The notes beneath the pieces are model-generated. The model saw only the letters and a list, made by a program, of their open reading frames with translations, searched no databases and had not been told where the DNA came from. From assembly GCA_019638395.1 (NCBI GenBank), contig JAHBTX010000004.1, positions 242,411 through 306,410 on the forward strand: a stretch of DNA of 64,000 bases, given 5' to 3'. Shown here one piece after another: positions 56,429-64,000 of the stretch; position 1 is the stretch's first letter; each line of letters starts with the position of its first letter. The position numbers and the translations under genes are program-made. The stretch comes from Cyclobacteriaceae bacterium (GTDB lineage Bacteria > Bacteroidota > Bacteroidia > Cytophagales > Cyclobacteriaceae).

Positions 56429-56497
56429 GTTTCTGGTTGCTGGCTTCTGGTTACTGGCGCTGACTTTACCAGCAACCAGTAACTAGAAACGAGCAAC
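56429..56497. repeat. Degenerate imperfect inverted repeat in the gcvP-ndk spacer
   Basis: The left arm (56429-56457) repeats words such as CTGGTTGCTGG and TTCTGGTTACTGG; the right arm (56469-56497) has CCAGCAACCAGTAACTAG and then GAAACGAGCAAC. The arms pair imperfectly around about 11 nt. It begins two bases after the ndk stop in transcription order. Confidence 0.55.
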
Positions 56498-56499
56498 AA

Positions 56500-56919
56500 T
56501 TAAAATCGCTCAAACTGCGAGAAGAAGAAGTTGCCTTCAATGGCTGCATTCTCATCCGAATCTGAACCGTGAATGGCGTTGGCATCAATTGATTTTGCAA
56601 ACAAGGCGCGGATAGTACCAGGTGCGGCTTTAGCCGGATCGGTAGCACCTATCAACTTACGGAAATCTTCTACGGCATTATCCTTTTCCAAAATCATGGG
56701 CACAATGGCACCGCTGCTCATGTAAGCAACCAGTTCGCCATAGAAAGGACGGGCCTTATGAATTTCGTAAAACTTACCTGCCAATTCGGCACTCAGTTTA
56801 ACTTTTTTCATGGCCACAATGCGAAAGCCGGCCTCTTCAATCATTTTGGTAATTGCCCCGGTGTTTCCTGCGCTTACTGCATCGGGCTTAATCATGGTAA
56901 ACGTTCTGTTTCCTGCCAT
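56500..56919 (-). CDS. ndk: Nucleoside diphosphate kinase
   Basis: A 139-residue enzyme of normal length. The phosphohistidine is in [12 protein letters not shown], and [10 protein letters not shown] at the N terminus is typical. It maintains NTP pools from ATP. Confidence 0.97.
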   Translation of the reverse strand: MAGNRTFTMIKPDAVSAGNTGAITKMIEEAGFRIVAMKKVKLSAELAGKFYEIHKARPFYGELVAYMSSGAIVPMILEKDNAVEDFRKLIGATDPAKAAPGTIRALFAKSIDANAIHGSDSDENAAIEGNFFFSQFERF

Positions 56920-57213
56920 TTTATTAAGTATTTAGATTGTTTCAGGTTTAATAATTGGCCGCAAAAATAGCTTTTTAACTAATAAAGAAGTGGGTGGCTC
57001 AAAATCATTTTTAACCTTGATAGCCATTATAGAATTGGGCCCGTGCGCGAAAATAACTTGTAAAAACCTTTCAGATCTTTACAATGGAAGTTAAAACACC
57101 CTGAATGGTTTTGGGTCGAAACTAAAACTCGAAATGCTCCAAGTTAGCAGCTTCACCATTGCCAGAATTAAGGTTATGCACTCCCGATTAAAATTGCCAT
57201 TTTTGCCGCTTCG

Positions 57214-58236
57214 ATGAAGAATTTAAACGCTTTTAAGTCGCTGATAAGCAAACCGGCTGCGGTGGTAATTGTTACCCACTTTAAGCCCGATGCCGATGCA
57301 CTTGGTTCTTCACTCGGTTTGGCGGCCTTTCTTAAAAAGTCCGGCCACCAGGTTTCGGTTATTACCCCCAGCGATTACCCCGACTTTCTGACCTGGATGC
57401 CCGGCAACGAAACGGTGCTGGCCCTTTCAAAAGAAAACCCAGCCCCTGAGGCGCAGGCTGCAGCCCTTATCGCACAAGCCGAAATTATTTTTTGCCTCGA
57501 TTTTTCAAGCCTAAGCCGCATCAACAGCCTGGGCGATATGATCCGCAAAACAACCGCCACCAAAGTGCTGATCGATCATCATTTGGAACCTGAAAGTTTT
57601 GCTTCGTATGAGCAGTGGGATCCAGCCTCGGCTTCTACCGCTGGTTTGATTTTTGAGTTGATCGAAGAACTGGGCCTGCAAGATCAGATTGATGCAACCA
57701 TTGCCACCTGCCTGTATGCCGGGTTAATGACCGATACCGGAAGTTTTAAACATAATAATACCCGCCACCGCGAGTTTGAAATTGCATCAGCGTTGGTGAG
57801 TCGCGGGGCCAATCCACACGATATTGCCCAGCAAATTTACGATACCAACTCGTTAGAGCGGTTGCGCCTTACGGGATTTGTACTGAGCGAAAAGTTAGTG
57901 GTACTGCCCGAATACCGTACGGCCTATATGACTCTAAGCCAGGACGAATTAAAAAAATTCGGAGCACAAACAGGCGACACCGAAGGCCTGGTAAATTATG
58001 GGCTGTCCATTAAAGGCGTGAAGATGGCCGTATTGATGTACGATCGGAAAGAAGAAATAAAACTCTCCTTTCGTTCGTTGGGTAATTTTTCGGTAAACGA
58101 ATTAGCCCGAAAACATTTTGAAGGTGGAGGTCATAAAAATGCCAGTGGCGGGCAATCCAAACTTTCGTTGGATGAAACCCTGAAGAAACTACTTCGCATT
58201 TTGCCCGAATATCAACAACAACTAAACCAAGATTAA
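57214..58236 (+). CDS. DHH family phosphoesterase (NrnA-like)
   Basis: A 340-residue DHH-DHHA1 protein. Metal-binding motifs are VTHFKPDADALGSSLG, FCLDFSSLSR, LIDHHLEP and LMTDTGSFKH, and the DHHA1 end has GGGHKNASGG. NrnA enzymes degrade nanoRNA and dephosphorylate pAp. A 294-bp gap precedes it and shows no clear promoter. Confidence 0.92.
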   Translation: MKNLNAFKSLISKPAAVVIVTHFKPDADALGSSLGLAAFLKKSGHQVSVITPSDYPDFLTWMPGNETVLALSKENPAPEAQAAALIAQAEIIFCLDFSSLSRINSLGDMIRKTTATKVLIDHHLEPESFASYEQWDPASASTAGLIFELIEELGLQDQIDATIATCLYAGLMTDTGSFKHNNTRHREFEIASALVSRGANPHDIAQQIYDTNSLERLRLTGFVLSEKLVVLPEYRTAYMTLSQDELKKFGAQTGDTEGLVNYGLSIKGVKMAVLMYDRKEEIKLSFRSLGNFSVNELARKHFEGGGHKNASGGQSKLSLDETLKKLLRILPEYQQQLNQD

Positions 58237-58256
58237 AACCTATAATTCAATTCAAA

Positions 58257-59183
58257 ATGAAAAAATCCTTTTTGCTGAGTGTGTGTGTAGCCGGTTTGCT
58301 TATGGCGTGTTCCAAAACGAAAGAAACACCTTCGGGTTTAAAATATACTGTTCTGAGAGCCGGCACCGAAGGTGTAGCCGAAAACGGCCAGATTATGATT
58401 CTCAGTTTTTTATTTAAAGACAATAAAGACTCGGTATGGAATGATAGCCGCCAGAATCCCTTTCCGGCTATGTTCAAAAAAGATTCAGCCATGAGTAGCG
58501 ACCCGGTTATGGAGGTAGTGCAACTGTTAGGTAAAGGCGATAGCGTATCGTTTTCAATACCAGCCCAAACACTTTTTGCCAAAGCCTACCAACCGCTGCC
58601 CCCAGGGGTTGATAGCACTACAACTTTTACATTCTTTGTGGGTGTAACCGATGTTGTAACTGAAGAGCGGGCACGCGAAATGCAAAACGAATACATAGCC
58701 AAACAAAACGAAGAAGCCGTGAAAGCTGAAAAAGAACAATTGGCGAAAGACACGTTGGCTATTGATTTATTCCTGAAAGAAAAAGCAATCGTAGCGCAGA
58801 AAACTGCTTCGGGTTTACGGTATATAATTTCAAAACCCGGTGTGGGTGCCACTGCGCAGGCAGGCCAGCAGGTAAAAGTAAATTATGTTGGTACTTTGTT
58901 AGACGGTACCTACTTCGACTCCAGCATAGAATCGGTAGCCAAAGCTAACAATGCCTACAATGCACAACGCGCACCCTACGAGCCGCTGCAATTAACATTA
59001 GGCACACAATCTGTAATACCAGGCTGGGAAGAAGCGTTAACCTTAATGAATAAAGGCTCGAAAATGACGGTATATATTCCTTCCACCTTGGCATACGGTA
59101 ACAGGCGCAGAAGTGAGGTAATAGCCGAAAACTCGATATTGGTGTTTGAAATGGAGTTGGTTGATATTGTTAAAGCGAAATAG
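58257..59183 (+). CDS. FKBP-type peptidyl-prolyl isomerase lipoprotein
   Basis: A 308-residue lipoprotein with lipobox LLMAC (Cys18). It has two FKBP-like regions: a degenerate one (residues 25-130) and a full C-terminal domain with VNYVGTLLDGTYFDSS, GWEEALTLMNKGSKM and YIPSTLAYG. Probably acts on folding of envelope proteins. Starts 20 bp after the DHH gene. Confidence 0.92.
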   Translation: MKKSFLLSVCVAGLLMACSKTKETPSGLKYTVLRAGTEGVAENGQIMILSFLFKDNKDSVWNDSRQNPFPAMFKKDSAMSSDPVMEVVQLLGKGDSVSFSIPAQTLFAKAYQPLPPGVDSTTTFTFFVGVTDVVTEERAREMQNEYIAKQNEEAVKAEKEQLAKDTLAIDLFLKEKAIVAQKTASGLRYIISKPGVGATAQAGQQVKVNYVGTLLDGTYFDSSIESVAKANNAYNAQRAPYEPLQLTLGTQSVIPGWEEALTLMNKGSKMTVYIPSTLAYGNRRRSEVIAENSILVFEMELVDIVKAK

Positions 59184-59187
59184 AGAG

Positions 59188-59766
59188 ATGATGTCCGCAA
59201 GGAAGTTTTTTAGTGTGTTGGTAGTGCCCATGCTAACGGGGCTTTTATTCGTTCAGAGTTGTAAAAAAGATGTTGACGACAATGGGCCCAAGTGCACCAA
59301 AGAAGTTGCCGAAAGTAAATTAACCGCCCCCAATCAGGATAAAATAGCGTCTGATCTGGTGTTGATTGAACAATACCTGGCGGACAATGGAATTGATATT
59401 GCCACTACGCAAATCAAAAACAATGTGCGCTACCGGATAAGCGAGTTAGGAACCGGGGAAACACCGTGCATTGAAAGCAATATTAAAATCAAGTATCGCG
59501 GTCGTTTAATGCGCAGCGGTTATATTTTCGATCCTGATCAGGAAACCATGCGTGATGTGAATTGGCAAGAACGCGAACTCACTTACAACCTTAGCTCACT
59601 TATAACCGGCTGGCAGATAGTGCTACCATCCATTCCTATAGGTTCAAAACTCACCTTGTACATTCCTTCCGGTTACGGCTACGGTACAAGCGGGAGCCTG
59701 AGTGGTTCAGTACCTGTTAATGCTAACCTTATTTTTGAAATAGAATTGTTAGAAATTGTGAAGTGA
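59188..59766 (+). CDS. FKBP-type isomerase-like lipoprotein, second copy
   Basis: About 192 residues from ATG 59188 (59191 also possible); the longer frame to 59146 overlaps the preceding gene and is rejected. The lipobox is LLFVQSC. The FKBP core is shortened (IKYRGRLMRSGYIFDPDQ, GWQIVLPSIPIGSKLTLYIP, YGYGTSG), and several active-site aromatics are not obvious. It overlaps rdgB by one base. Confidence 0.85.
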   Translation: MMSARKFFSVLVVPMLTGLLFVQSCKKDVDDNGPKCTKEVAESKLTAPNQDKIASDLVLIEQYLADNGIDIATTQIKNNVRYRISELGTGETPCIESNIKIKYRGRLMRSGYIFDPDQETMRDVNWQERELTYNLSSLITGWQIVLPSIPIGSKLTLYIPSGYGYGTSGSLSGSVPVNANLIFEIELLEIVK

Positions 59767-60344
59767 TGACGCTTTGCTTCGCTACCAACAACACACACAA
59801 GGTAAAAGAGATTCAGGCTTTGCTGGGTAACTCATTTAACCTGCAAAGCCTGAATGATATTGGTTGTACGGAAGAGTTAGCTGAAGATCAGGATACGATA
59901 GAGGGTAACTCATTGCAAAAAGCGCAGTATGTGTTTGATCATTATCAGGTAGCCTGCTTTGCAGATGATACCGGCCTGGAGGTGGAAGCACTAAAAGGAG
60001 CACCCGGTGTTTACTCCGCGCGGTATGCTGGCACGCAACGCAATGCCGATGATAACATGCAGTTGTTATTAAAAAATCTGCAGGGTAAAGATAATCTGAG
60101 CGCACGATTCAGAACAGTTATCACTTTAATTACACCTACGGGTACGCATCAATTTGAAGGAATACTAAACGGCACTATCACATTTGATAAACGGGGCACG
60201 CAAGGTTTTGGCTACGATCCGGTTTTTGTACCGGATGGTTACAAACAAACCCTTGCCGAGTTTAACTTAGAGGAGAAGAACAAGATCAGCCACCGTGCTC
60301 GCGCAGTTGAAAAATTAGTTTTATTTCTAAAGGCATCACTTTGA
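59766..60344 (+). CDS. rdgB: Non-canonical purine NTP pyrophosphatase (HAM1/RdgB)
   Basis: A 192-residue enzyme removing ITP, dITP and XTP. The N-terminal FATNNTHKVKEI and the metal site FADDTGLEVEALKGAPGVYSARYAG are diagnostic. The ATG at 59766 overlaps the previous stop (TGATG); the GTG one codon earlier is less likely. Confidence 0.95.
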   Translation: MTLCFATNNTHKVKEIQALLGNSFNLQSLNDIGCTEELAEDQDTIEGNSLQKAQYVFDHYQVACFADDTGLEVEALKGAPGVYSARYAGTQRNADDNMQLLLKNLQGKDNLSARFRTVITLITPTGTHQFEGILNGTITFDKRGTQGFGYDPVFVPDGYKQTLAEFNLEEKNKISHRARAVEKLVLFLKASL

Positions 60345-60386
60345 AGCAATGCAAGTAGGTTTCGCAGACTTTCATTCAGGGCGAAA

Positions 60387-60420
60387 CCCCTCTCCTGTGA
60401 AGAGGGGCATGGGTGAGGCC
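60387..60420 (+). repeat. Palindromic repeat remnant between rdgB and udk
   Basis: CCCCTCT (60387-60393) pairs with AGAGGGG (60401-60407) around CCTGTGA, followed by CATGGGTGAGGCC. The combination resembles a palindromic repeat family common in many bacterial genomes (recognised from memory). No T tract follows, so it is not a standard terminator. Confidence 0.55.
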
Positions 60421-60457
60421 AACAAACGCGCATTGCACAACATGAGATTTAAAACAC

Positions 60458-61075
60458 ATGAGTAAACCCTTTACCATCGGCATAACGGGCGGTAGTGGCT
60501 CCGGTAAAACTTATTTTTTACAAGGTCTTTCGGCTTGTTTTGGTGCTCATGAAATTTGCCTCATCTCGCAAGACAATTATTACAAACCGCGCGATCAACA
60601 ACCCATTGATGAAAACGGAATCAAAAATTTTGATTTGCCGATATCGATCGATCGCGATGCCTTTCGGCACGATTTGTTGTTGCTTAAGTCGGGACAAAAT
60701 GTAATAAAACAAGAGTATACGTTCAACAACCCGCAGGCTAAAACCCAGCTGCTGGAGTTTAAAGCAGCACCCATTATTGTAGTGGAGGGTTTGTTTGTGC
60801 AATACTTTGAAGAGATTAGCAATGAATTGGATTTGCGCATTTTTATTGAAGCCAAAGACCACGTAAAGCTGGGCAGGCGCATTAAGCGCGATCAGGTTGA
60901 GCGCGGCTATGATATTGACGATGTGCTATACCGCTACCAGTATCACGTTATGCCGGTATATGAGCGATTAATTGAACCTTTGAAACATCATGCCGACCTC
61001 GTGATACCTAACAACAGCAAGTTTGAGCGCGCATTGGAAGTATTGGTAGCCTTTTTGAAATCGAGATTGAGCTAA
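60458..61075 (+). CDS. udk: Uridine kinase
   Basis: A 205-residue kinase. The P-loop is GGSGSGKTY, SQDNYYKP and NFDLPISIDRDAFRHDL form the substrate site, and RRIKRDQVERGYDIDDVLYRY is conserved. It phosphorylates uridine and cytidine. Confidence 0.93.
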   Translation: MSKPFTIGITGGSGSGKTYFLQGLSACFGAHEICLISQDNYYKPRDQQPIDENGIKNFDLPISIDRDAFRHDLLLLKSGQNVIKQEYTFNNPQAKTQLLEFKAAPIIVVEGLFVQYFEEISNELDLRIFIEAKDHVKLGRRIKRDQVERGYDIDDVLYRYQYHVMPVYERLIEPLKHHADLVIPNNSKFERALEVLVAFLKSRLS

Positions 61076-61142
61076 AGCTCATTATAAGAACAGCAGGAGT
61101 TTACATTGTTCAGTCAAGATATTTTAATGTATCCTGATTGAA

Positions 61143-61958
61143 TTAGTGGATTTTATGTACCGGTTGGCGATTACGGTAAGCTATGTAAAATCCAGCCAAT
61201 ATAAACGGAATGCTTAATAGCTGGCCCATGTTTAATACCATGCCGGCTTCAAAATCGGCTTGGTCTGCTTTTACAAATTCGATAAAGAACCGCGCGGTGA
61301 AGAGTAACACAAAGAAAATTCCAAAGATAAAACCGGGTTTACGTGTGTTGTGCCGGTCGAGCAGAAATAGCAACGCAAAAATAAACAGGTAGGCGAGGGC
61401 TTCGTATAATTGCCCCGGATGACGAGGTAAATTATCTACGCGGAGAAAGATAAAAGCCCACGTCACATCAGTTGGTTTACCTACAATTTCAGAGTTCATC
61501 AGGTTGCCCAAACGAATGCACGCACCGGCCAAAGCGCCTACAATGGCGAGTTTATCAAAAATCCACCAGGCATTTACCTTATAATTTCGGGCAAACAACA
61601 GAACAGCAATTACAATAGCAAAAATACCACCATGGCTGGCTAAGCCCATAAAGCCCGTAAACTGAAACTCAGGTTTAAACCGAAAAGGCAATAAAATTTC
61701 CAACAGGTGTTGCGAGTAATATTCCCAATCGTAAAATAGGCAATGTGCCAGGCGCGCACCAAGCACAGTGGCTACCACCACATATACTGTAAGTTTGTCT
61801 AACAGGTTTTCATTGAGAACAGCTTTTTTGAATTGCTCTTTTAAGATAATGTAGCTTAACACAAAGCCGAGTGCAAACAGCAGCGAGTACCAGCGCACTT
61901 CATAAAATCCAAAGTCAACAAGTACCGGGCTGGGATTCCACTGTATAAACGCTAACAT
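61143..61958 (-). CDS. lgt: Prolipoprotein diacylglyceryl transferase
   Basis: A 271-residue inner-membrane enzyme that attaches diacylglycerol to the lipobox cysteine. ASHGGIFAI and RLGNLMNSEIVGKP are the signature, and about seven hydrophobic segments are present. It serves lipoproteins such as the FKBP pair encoded nearby. Confidence 0.96.
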   Translation of the reverse strand: MLAFIQWNPSPVLVDFGFYEVRWYSLLFALGFVLSYIILKEQFKKAVLNENLLDKLTVYVVVATVLGARLAHCLFYDWEYYSQHLLEILLPFRFKPEFQFTGFMGLASHGGIFAIVIAVLLFARNYKVNAWWIFDKLAIVGALAGACIRLGNLMNSEIVGKPTDVTWAFIFLRVDNLPRHPGQLYEALAYLFIFALLFLLDRHNTRKPGFIFGIFFVLLFTARFFIEFVKADQADFEAGMVLNMGQLLSIPFILAGFYIAYRNRQPVHKIH

Positions 61959-62074
61959 TTTTTTTAGCTATATCAAACTTGATAAACGGAAGCAAATTAG
62001 GTAAAAATGCAATTCATTAATCAGGGGCAAATCGCTATTAACAATTTAAACATGAATCCGGGTTGGTTTTTCGA

Positions 62075-62104
62075 TTGATCTTATGATTAATTGTACTATC
62101 TTTA
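62075..62104 (+). promoter_or_regulatory. Promoter upstream of the desaturase gene
   Basis: TTG at 62075-62077, a 19-bp spacer and TATCTTTA at 62097-62104, one base from TAnnTTTG. It would give a leader of about 110 nt. Confidence 0.6.
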
Positions 62105-62175
62105 AACGAATCAATTCTTTGAATCCTGCCTGTAGGTAATCCTCATCCGATCCTTCAACACGATTTTTTTTATTG

Positions 62176-62200
62176 AAAGTTCCCGCTGTAAGCGGGCTTT
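62176..62200 (+). promoter_or_regulatory. Hairpin in the desaturase leader
   Basis: CCCGCT (62182-62187) and AGCGGG (62191-62196) around GTA, extended by AAAG (62176-62179) and CTTT (62197-62200) with a TT bulge. It ends 22 bp before the start codon. It could stabilise the mRNA or regulate translation. Confidence 0.4.
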
Positions 62201-62222
62201 AATTATTTATCAAAATTCAACA

Positions 62223-63326
62223 ATGGCTATTCGCAATCAAAACTTAAAATTTTCGGCTCTGAACCGCAACTTCACAGTTGCCCTTAACAAACGCGTAAAT
62301 GATTACTTTAAAATTAACAACATTGCCCGAACCGGTAATACCGAGATGGCGGTTAAATCCGCAGTAATGTTCAGTTTATACTTTATCCCTTATGCGTTAA
62401 TTATTTCAGGTATAATTACCGGATTGGGTTGGATGTTCGCTCTGGTTTTGGTGATGAGCCTCGGTTTGGCAGGTATCGGGTTATCGGTAATGCACGATGC
62501 CAACCACGGGGCATATTCCAACAAAAAATGGATTAACAATTTAATGGGTTATTCGCTCAACCTGGTTGGGGCAAACGCTTTTAACTGGAAGATTCAGCAT
62601 AACGTGTTGCACCATACCTACACCAATGTGCATGAAGAAGATGAGGACATTAGTCCACGCGGTGTACTGCGGCTGTCACCACATTCCAATTGGAAATGGT
62701 TTCATCGCTACCAGTTTATCTATGCCTGGTTTTTGTATGGACTAATGACCATTGTATGGATGGTTTTCAAAGATTTTGTGAGAATAATCCGGTATCATCA
62801 AAACGGACTGGCTCGTAGCAGTAATGCAAATATTGTAAAGGAATGGGTAATTCTGATTGCTACCAAAGTGGTGTATATAACCTATATTTTTGTGATTCCG
62901 TATTTAATCACGCCCCTTTCAGGATGGCAGATCTTGTTGGGAATTTTAACCATGCATTATATTGCCGGATTTATTCTGGCTATTATTTTTCAACCGGCAC
63001 ATGTAATTGAAGGTACCGAGTTTCCTTTACCCGATGAAGATCATACACTTGTGAACACATGGGCCGTACACCAATTACACACCACTACTAACTTTGGTAA
63101 CAGAAGCAGGTGGTTTTCGTGGTATGTAGGTGGACTAAATTTTCAAATTGAACATCATTTATTCCCGAATGTCTGCCATGTACACTACCGCAAAATTTCA
63201 AAAATTGTAGAAAGCACTGCGCGCGAATTTAATTTACCCTATAAAAGTGCAACCACTTTTGTACAGGCTTTAAAGGGCCACGCACGCCTATTAAAACAAT
63301 TGGGAACCAGTCCGGTTCGTATTTAG
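62223..63326 (+). CDS. Membrane fatty acid desaturase, front-end type
   Basis: A 367-residue di-iron desaturase. Histidine boxes are HDANHG, HNVLHH and QIEHHLFP; the Q in the third box marks front-end (delta-5/6-like) desaturases. Four membrane segments surround them. No N-terminal cytochrome b5 domain is present, which is usual for bacterial members. It likely adjusts membrane fluidity. Confidence 0.93.
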   Translation: MAIRNQNLKFSALNRNFTVALNKRVNDYFKINNIARTGNTEMAVKSAVMFSLYFIPYALIISGIITGLGWMFALVLVMSLGLAGIGLSVMHDANHGAYSNKKWINNLMGYSLNLVGANAFNWKIQHNVLHHTYTNVHEEDEDISPRGVLRLSPHSNWKWFHRYQFIYAWFLYGLMTIVWMVFKDFVRIIRYHQNGLARSSNANIVKEWVILIATKVVYITYIFVIPYLITPLSGWQILLGILTMHYIAGFILAIIFQPAHVIEGTEFPLPDEDHTLVNTWAVHQLHTTTNFGNRSRWFSWYVGGLNFQIEHHLFPNVCHVHYRKISKIVESTAREFNLPYKSATTFVQALKGHARLLKQLGTSPVRI

Positions 63327-63354
63327 TTATACATAAATACTGGAAAGAAATTTT

Positions 63355-64000
63355 ATGAGACAATTAAAAATAAGTAAACAGATTACAAACCGCGAAAGCC
63401 AATCGCTGGATAAATACCTGGTGGAAATCGGAAAAGTAGATTTGATCTCAGCCGAGATGGAAGTTGAGTTGGCAAAACGCATTCGTGAAGGCGATCAACA
63501 AGCACTTGAGAAATTAACCAAAGCTAACCTGCGTTTTGTGGTATCGGTGGCCAAGCAATATCAAAACAATGGTTTAACACTGGGCGATTTGATTAATGAA
63601 GGTAACGTAGGCTTAATTAAAGCTGCCATGCGATTTGATGAAACGCGTGGATTTAAATTTATATCGTATGCCGTGTGGTGGATACGACAATCCATTTTAC
63701 AGGCAATAGCCGAACAATCGCGCGTAGTGCGCTTGCCTCTTAACCGAGTAGGTTCGTTGAGTAAAATTTCACGGGCAGTTTCTTCGCTTGAACAGGAATA
63801 TCAGCGCGAGCCTTCACCCGCAGAAGTAGCTGAACTTATGAACATAACAATTGAGGAAGTTGAGATTAACATGCGCGTTGGCGGCCGGCAAATTTCAGTT
63901 GATGCACCTTTTGTACAAGGCGAAGAAGGCAGGTTGTTGGATGTGCTGGAAGATAAATTGGAGGTAATGCCCGATTCTGGTTTGATGATTGATTCGTTGA
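63355..64000 (+). CDS. rpoD: RpoD-like primary sigma factor, 3'-truncated by window edge
   Basis: ATG at 63355 opens [21 protein letters not shown] and the frame runs on to the window end without a stop. Region 1.2 is [19 protein letters not shown], region 2 has [20 protein letters not shown] and [20 protein letters not shown], and region 3 begins at [17 protein letters not shown]. The missing part would hold region 4. It has no long N-terminal extension, as in Bacteroidota RpoD (about 287 residues). It recognises the TAnnTTTG promoters seen in this window. Confidence 0.95.
   Translation, partial: MRQLKISKQITNRESQSLDKYLVEIGKVDLISAEMEVELAKRIREGDQQALEKLTKANLRFVVSVAKQYQNNGLTLGDLINEGNVGLIKAAMRFDETRGFKFISYAVWWIRQSILQAIAEQSRVVRLPLNRVGSLSKISRAVSSLEQEYQREPSPAEVAELMNITIEEVEINMRVGGRQISVDAPFVQGEEGRLLDVLEDKLEVMPDSGLMIDSL

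Noticed and set aside
56389-56499. N-terminal extension of gcvP
   Set aside because: The 37 extra codons fall in the word-built hairpin; the internal ATG at 56388 matches known GcvP N termini.

Overview
The window is chromosomal DNA of a member of the Bacteroidota, most likely the order Cytophagales. The evidence is indirect but consistent. Several promoters have the Bacteroidota form TTG, 19-21 bp, TAnnTTTG. The ribosomal genes lack strong Shine-Dalgarno sites. The order rplQ-carA-Dabb-eno, a DUF4139/MuiA protein, two GldA-less but typically bacteroidotal FKBP lipoproteins, GxxExxY protein remnants and a short RpoD-like sigma factor all fit. No rRNA, tRNA or CRISPR array was seen. Family or genus cannot be fixed from this sequence.

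Layout. 1-3421 (+): end of a DUF1611 (DgcN-like) gene, an enolase-superfamily epimerase, a redoxin-like protein and a cytochrome c / copper type II monooxygenase-like protein. 3418-5392 (-): FecCD permease and ATPase of a metal-chelate importer with no binding protein beside it. 5683-20226 (+): one long ribosomal gene block from rplC to rplQ, including secY, map, infA and rpoA; it has its own promoter before rplC and a second one before rpsH, and ends at a strong terminator. rpmD and rpmJ are present but very short. 20384-26204 (+): carA, a Dabb protein, eno, a small membrane-anchored protein, an FtsB/DivIC protein, a small beta-barrel protein and an M19 dipeptidase. 26273-27424: accessory island with a REP-associated tyrosine transposase (RAYT) bracketed by two inverted palindromes, an orphan membrane protein gene and a third palindrome.

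27426-44714: mostly minus-strand metabolic and envelope genes (Ldh-family dehydrogenase, Ppx/GppA, ComB, gcvT, a large TPR membrane protein, gatC, plsC, an M24 peptidase, a ParE/Phd toxin-antitoxin pair, a thioesterase, MATE and M42 genes), broken by plus-strand muiA-like, acyl-CoA carboxylase beta and MazG-like genes. 44782-53413: upp, a small membrane protein, an AAA/DUF4143 ATPase with a 37-bp tandem hairpin repeat upstream, serine dehydratase, an M28 peptidase flanked by two paralogous secreted proteins, a MASE1 histidine kinase and a Gfo/Idh/MocA oxidoreductase. 53482-64000: gcvP, ndk, a DHH phosphoesterase, two FKBP lipoproteins, rdgB, udk, lgt, a fatty acid desaturase and the start of a primary sigma factor gene cut by the window edge.

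Most of the window is housekeeping. The parts least explained by known annotation are the RAYT/palindrome unit (26273-27424), the tandem hairpin before the AAA/DUF4143 gene (47149-47222), the truncated GxxExxY gene with its 9-nt periodic GAT tract (34241-34605), the split redoxin/monooxygenase pair (1593-3421), and the paired small secreted proteins with a conserved Cys-x-x-Cys-Gly core around the M28 peptidase.
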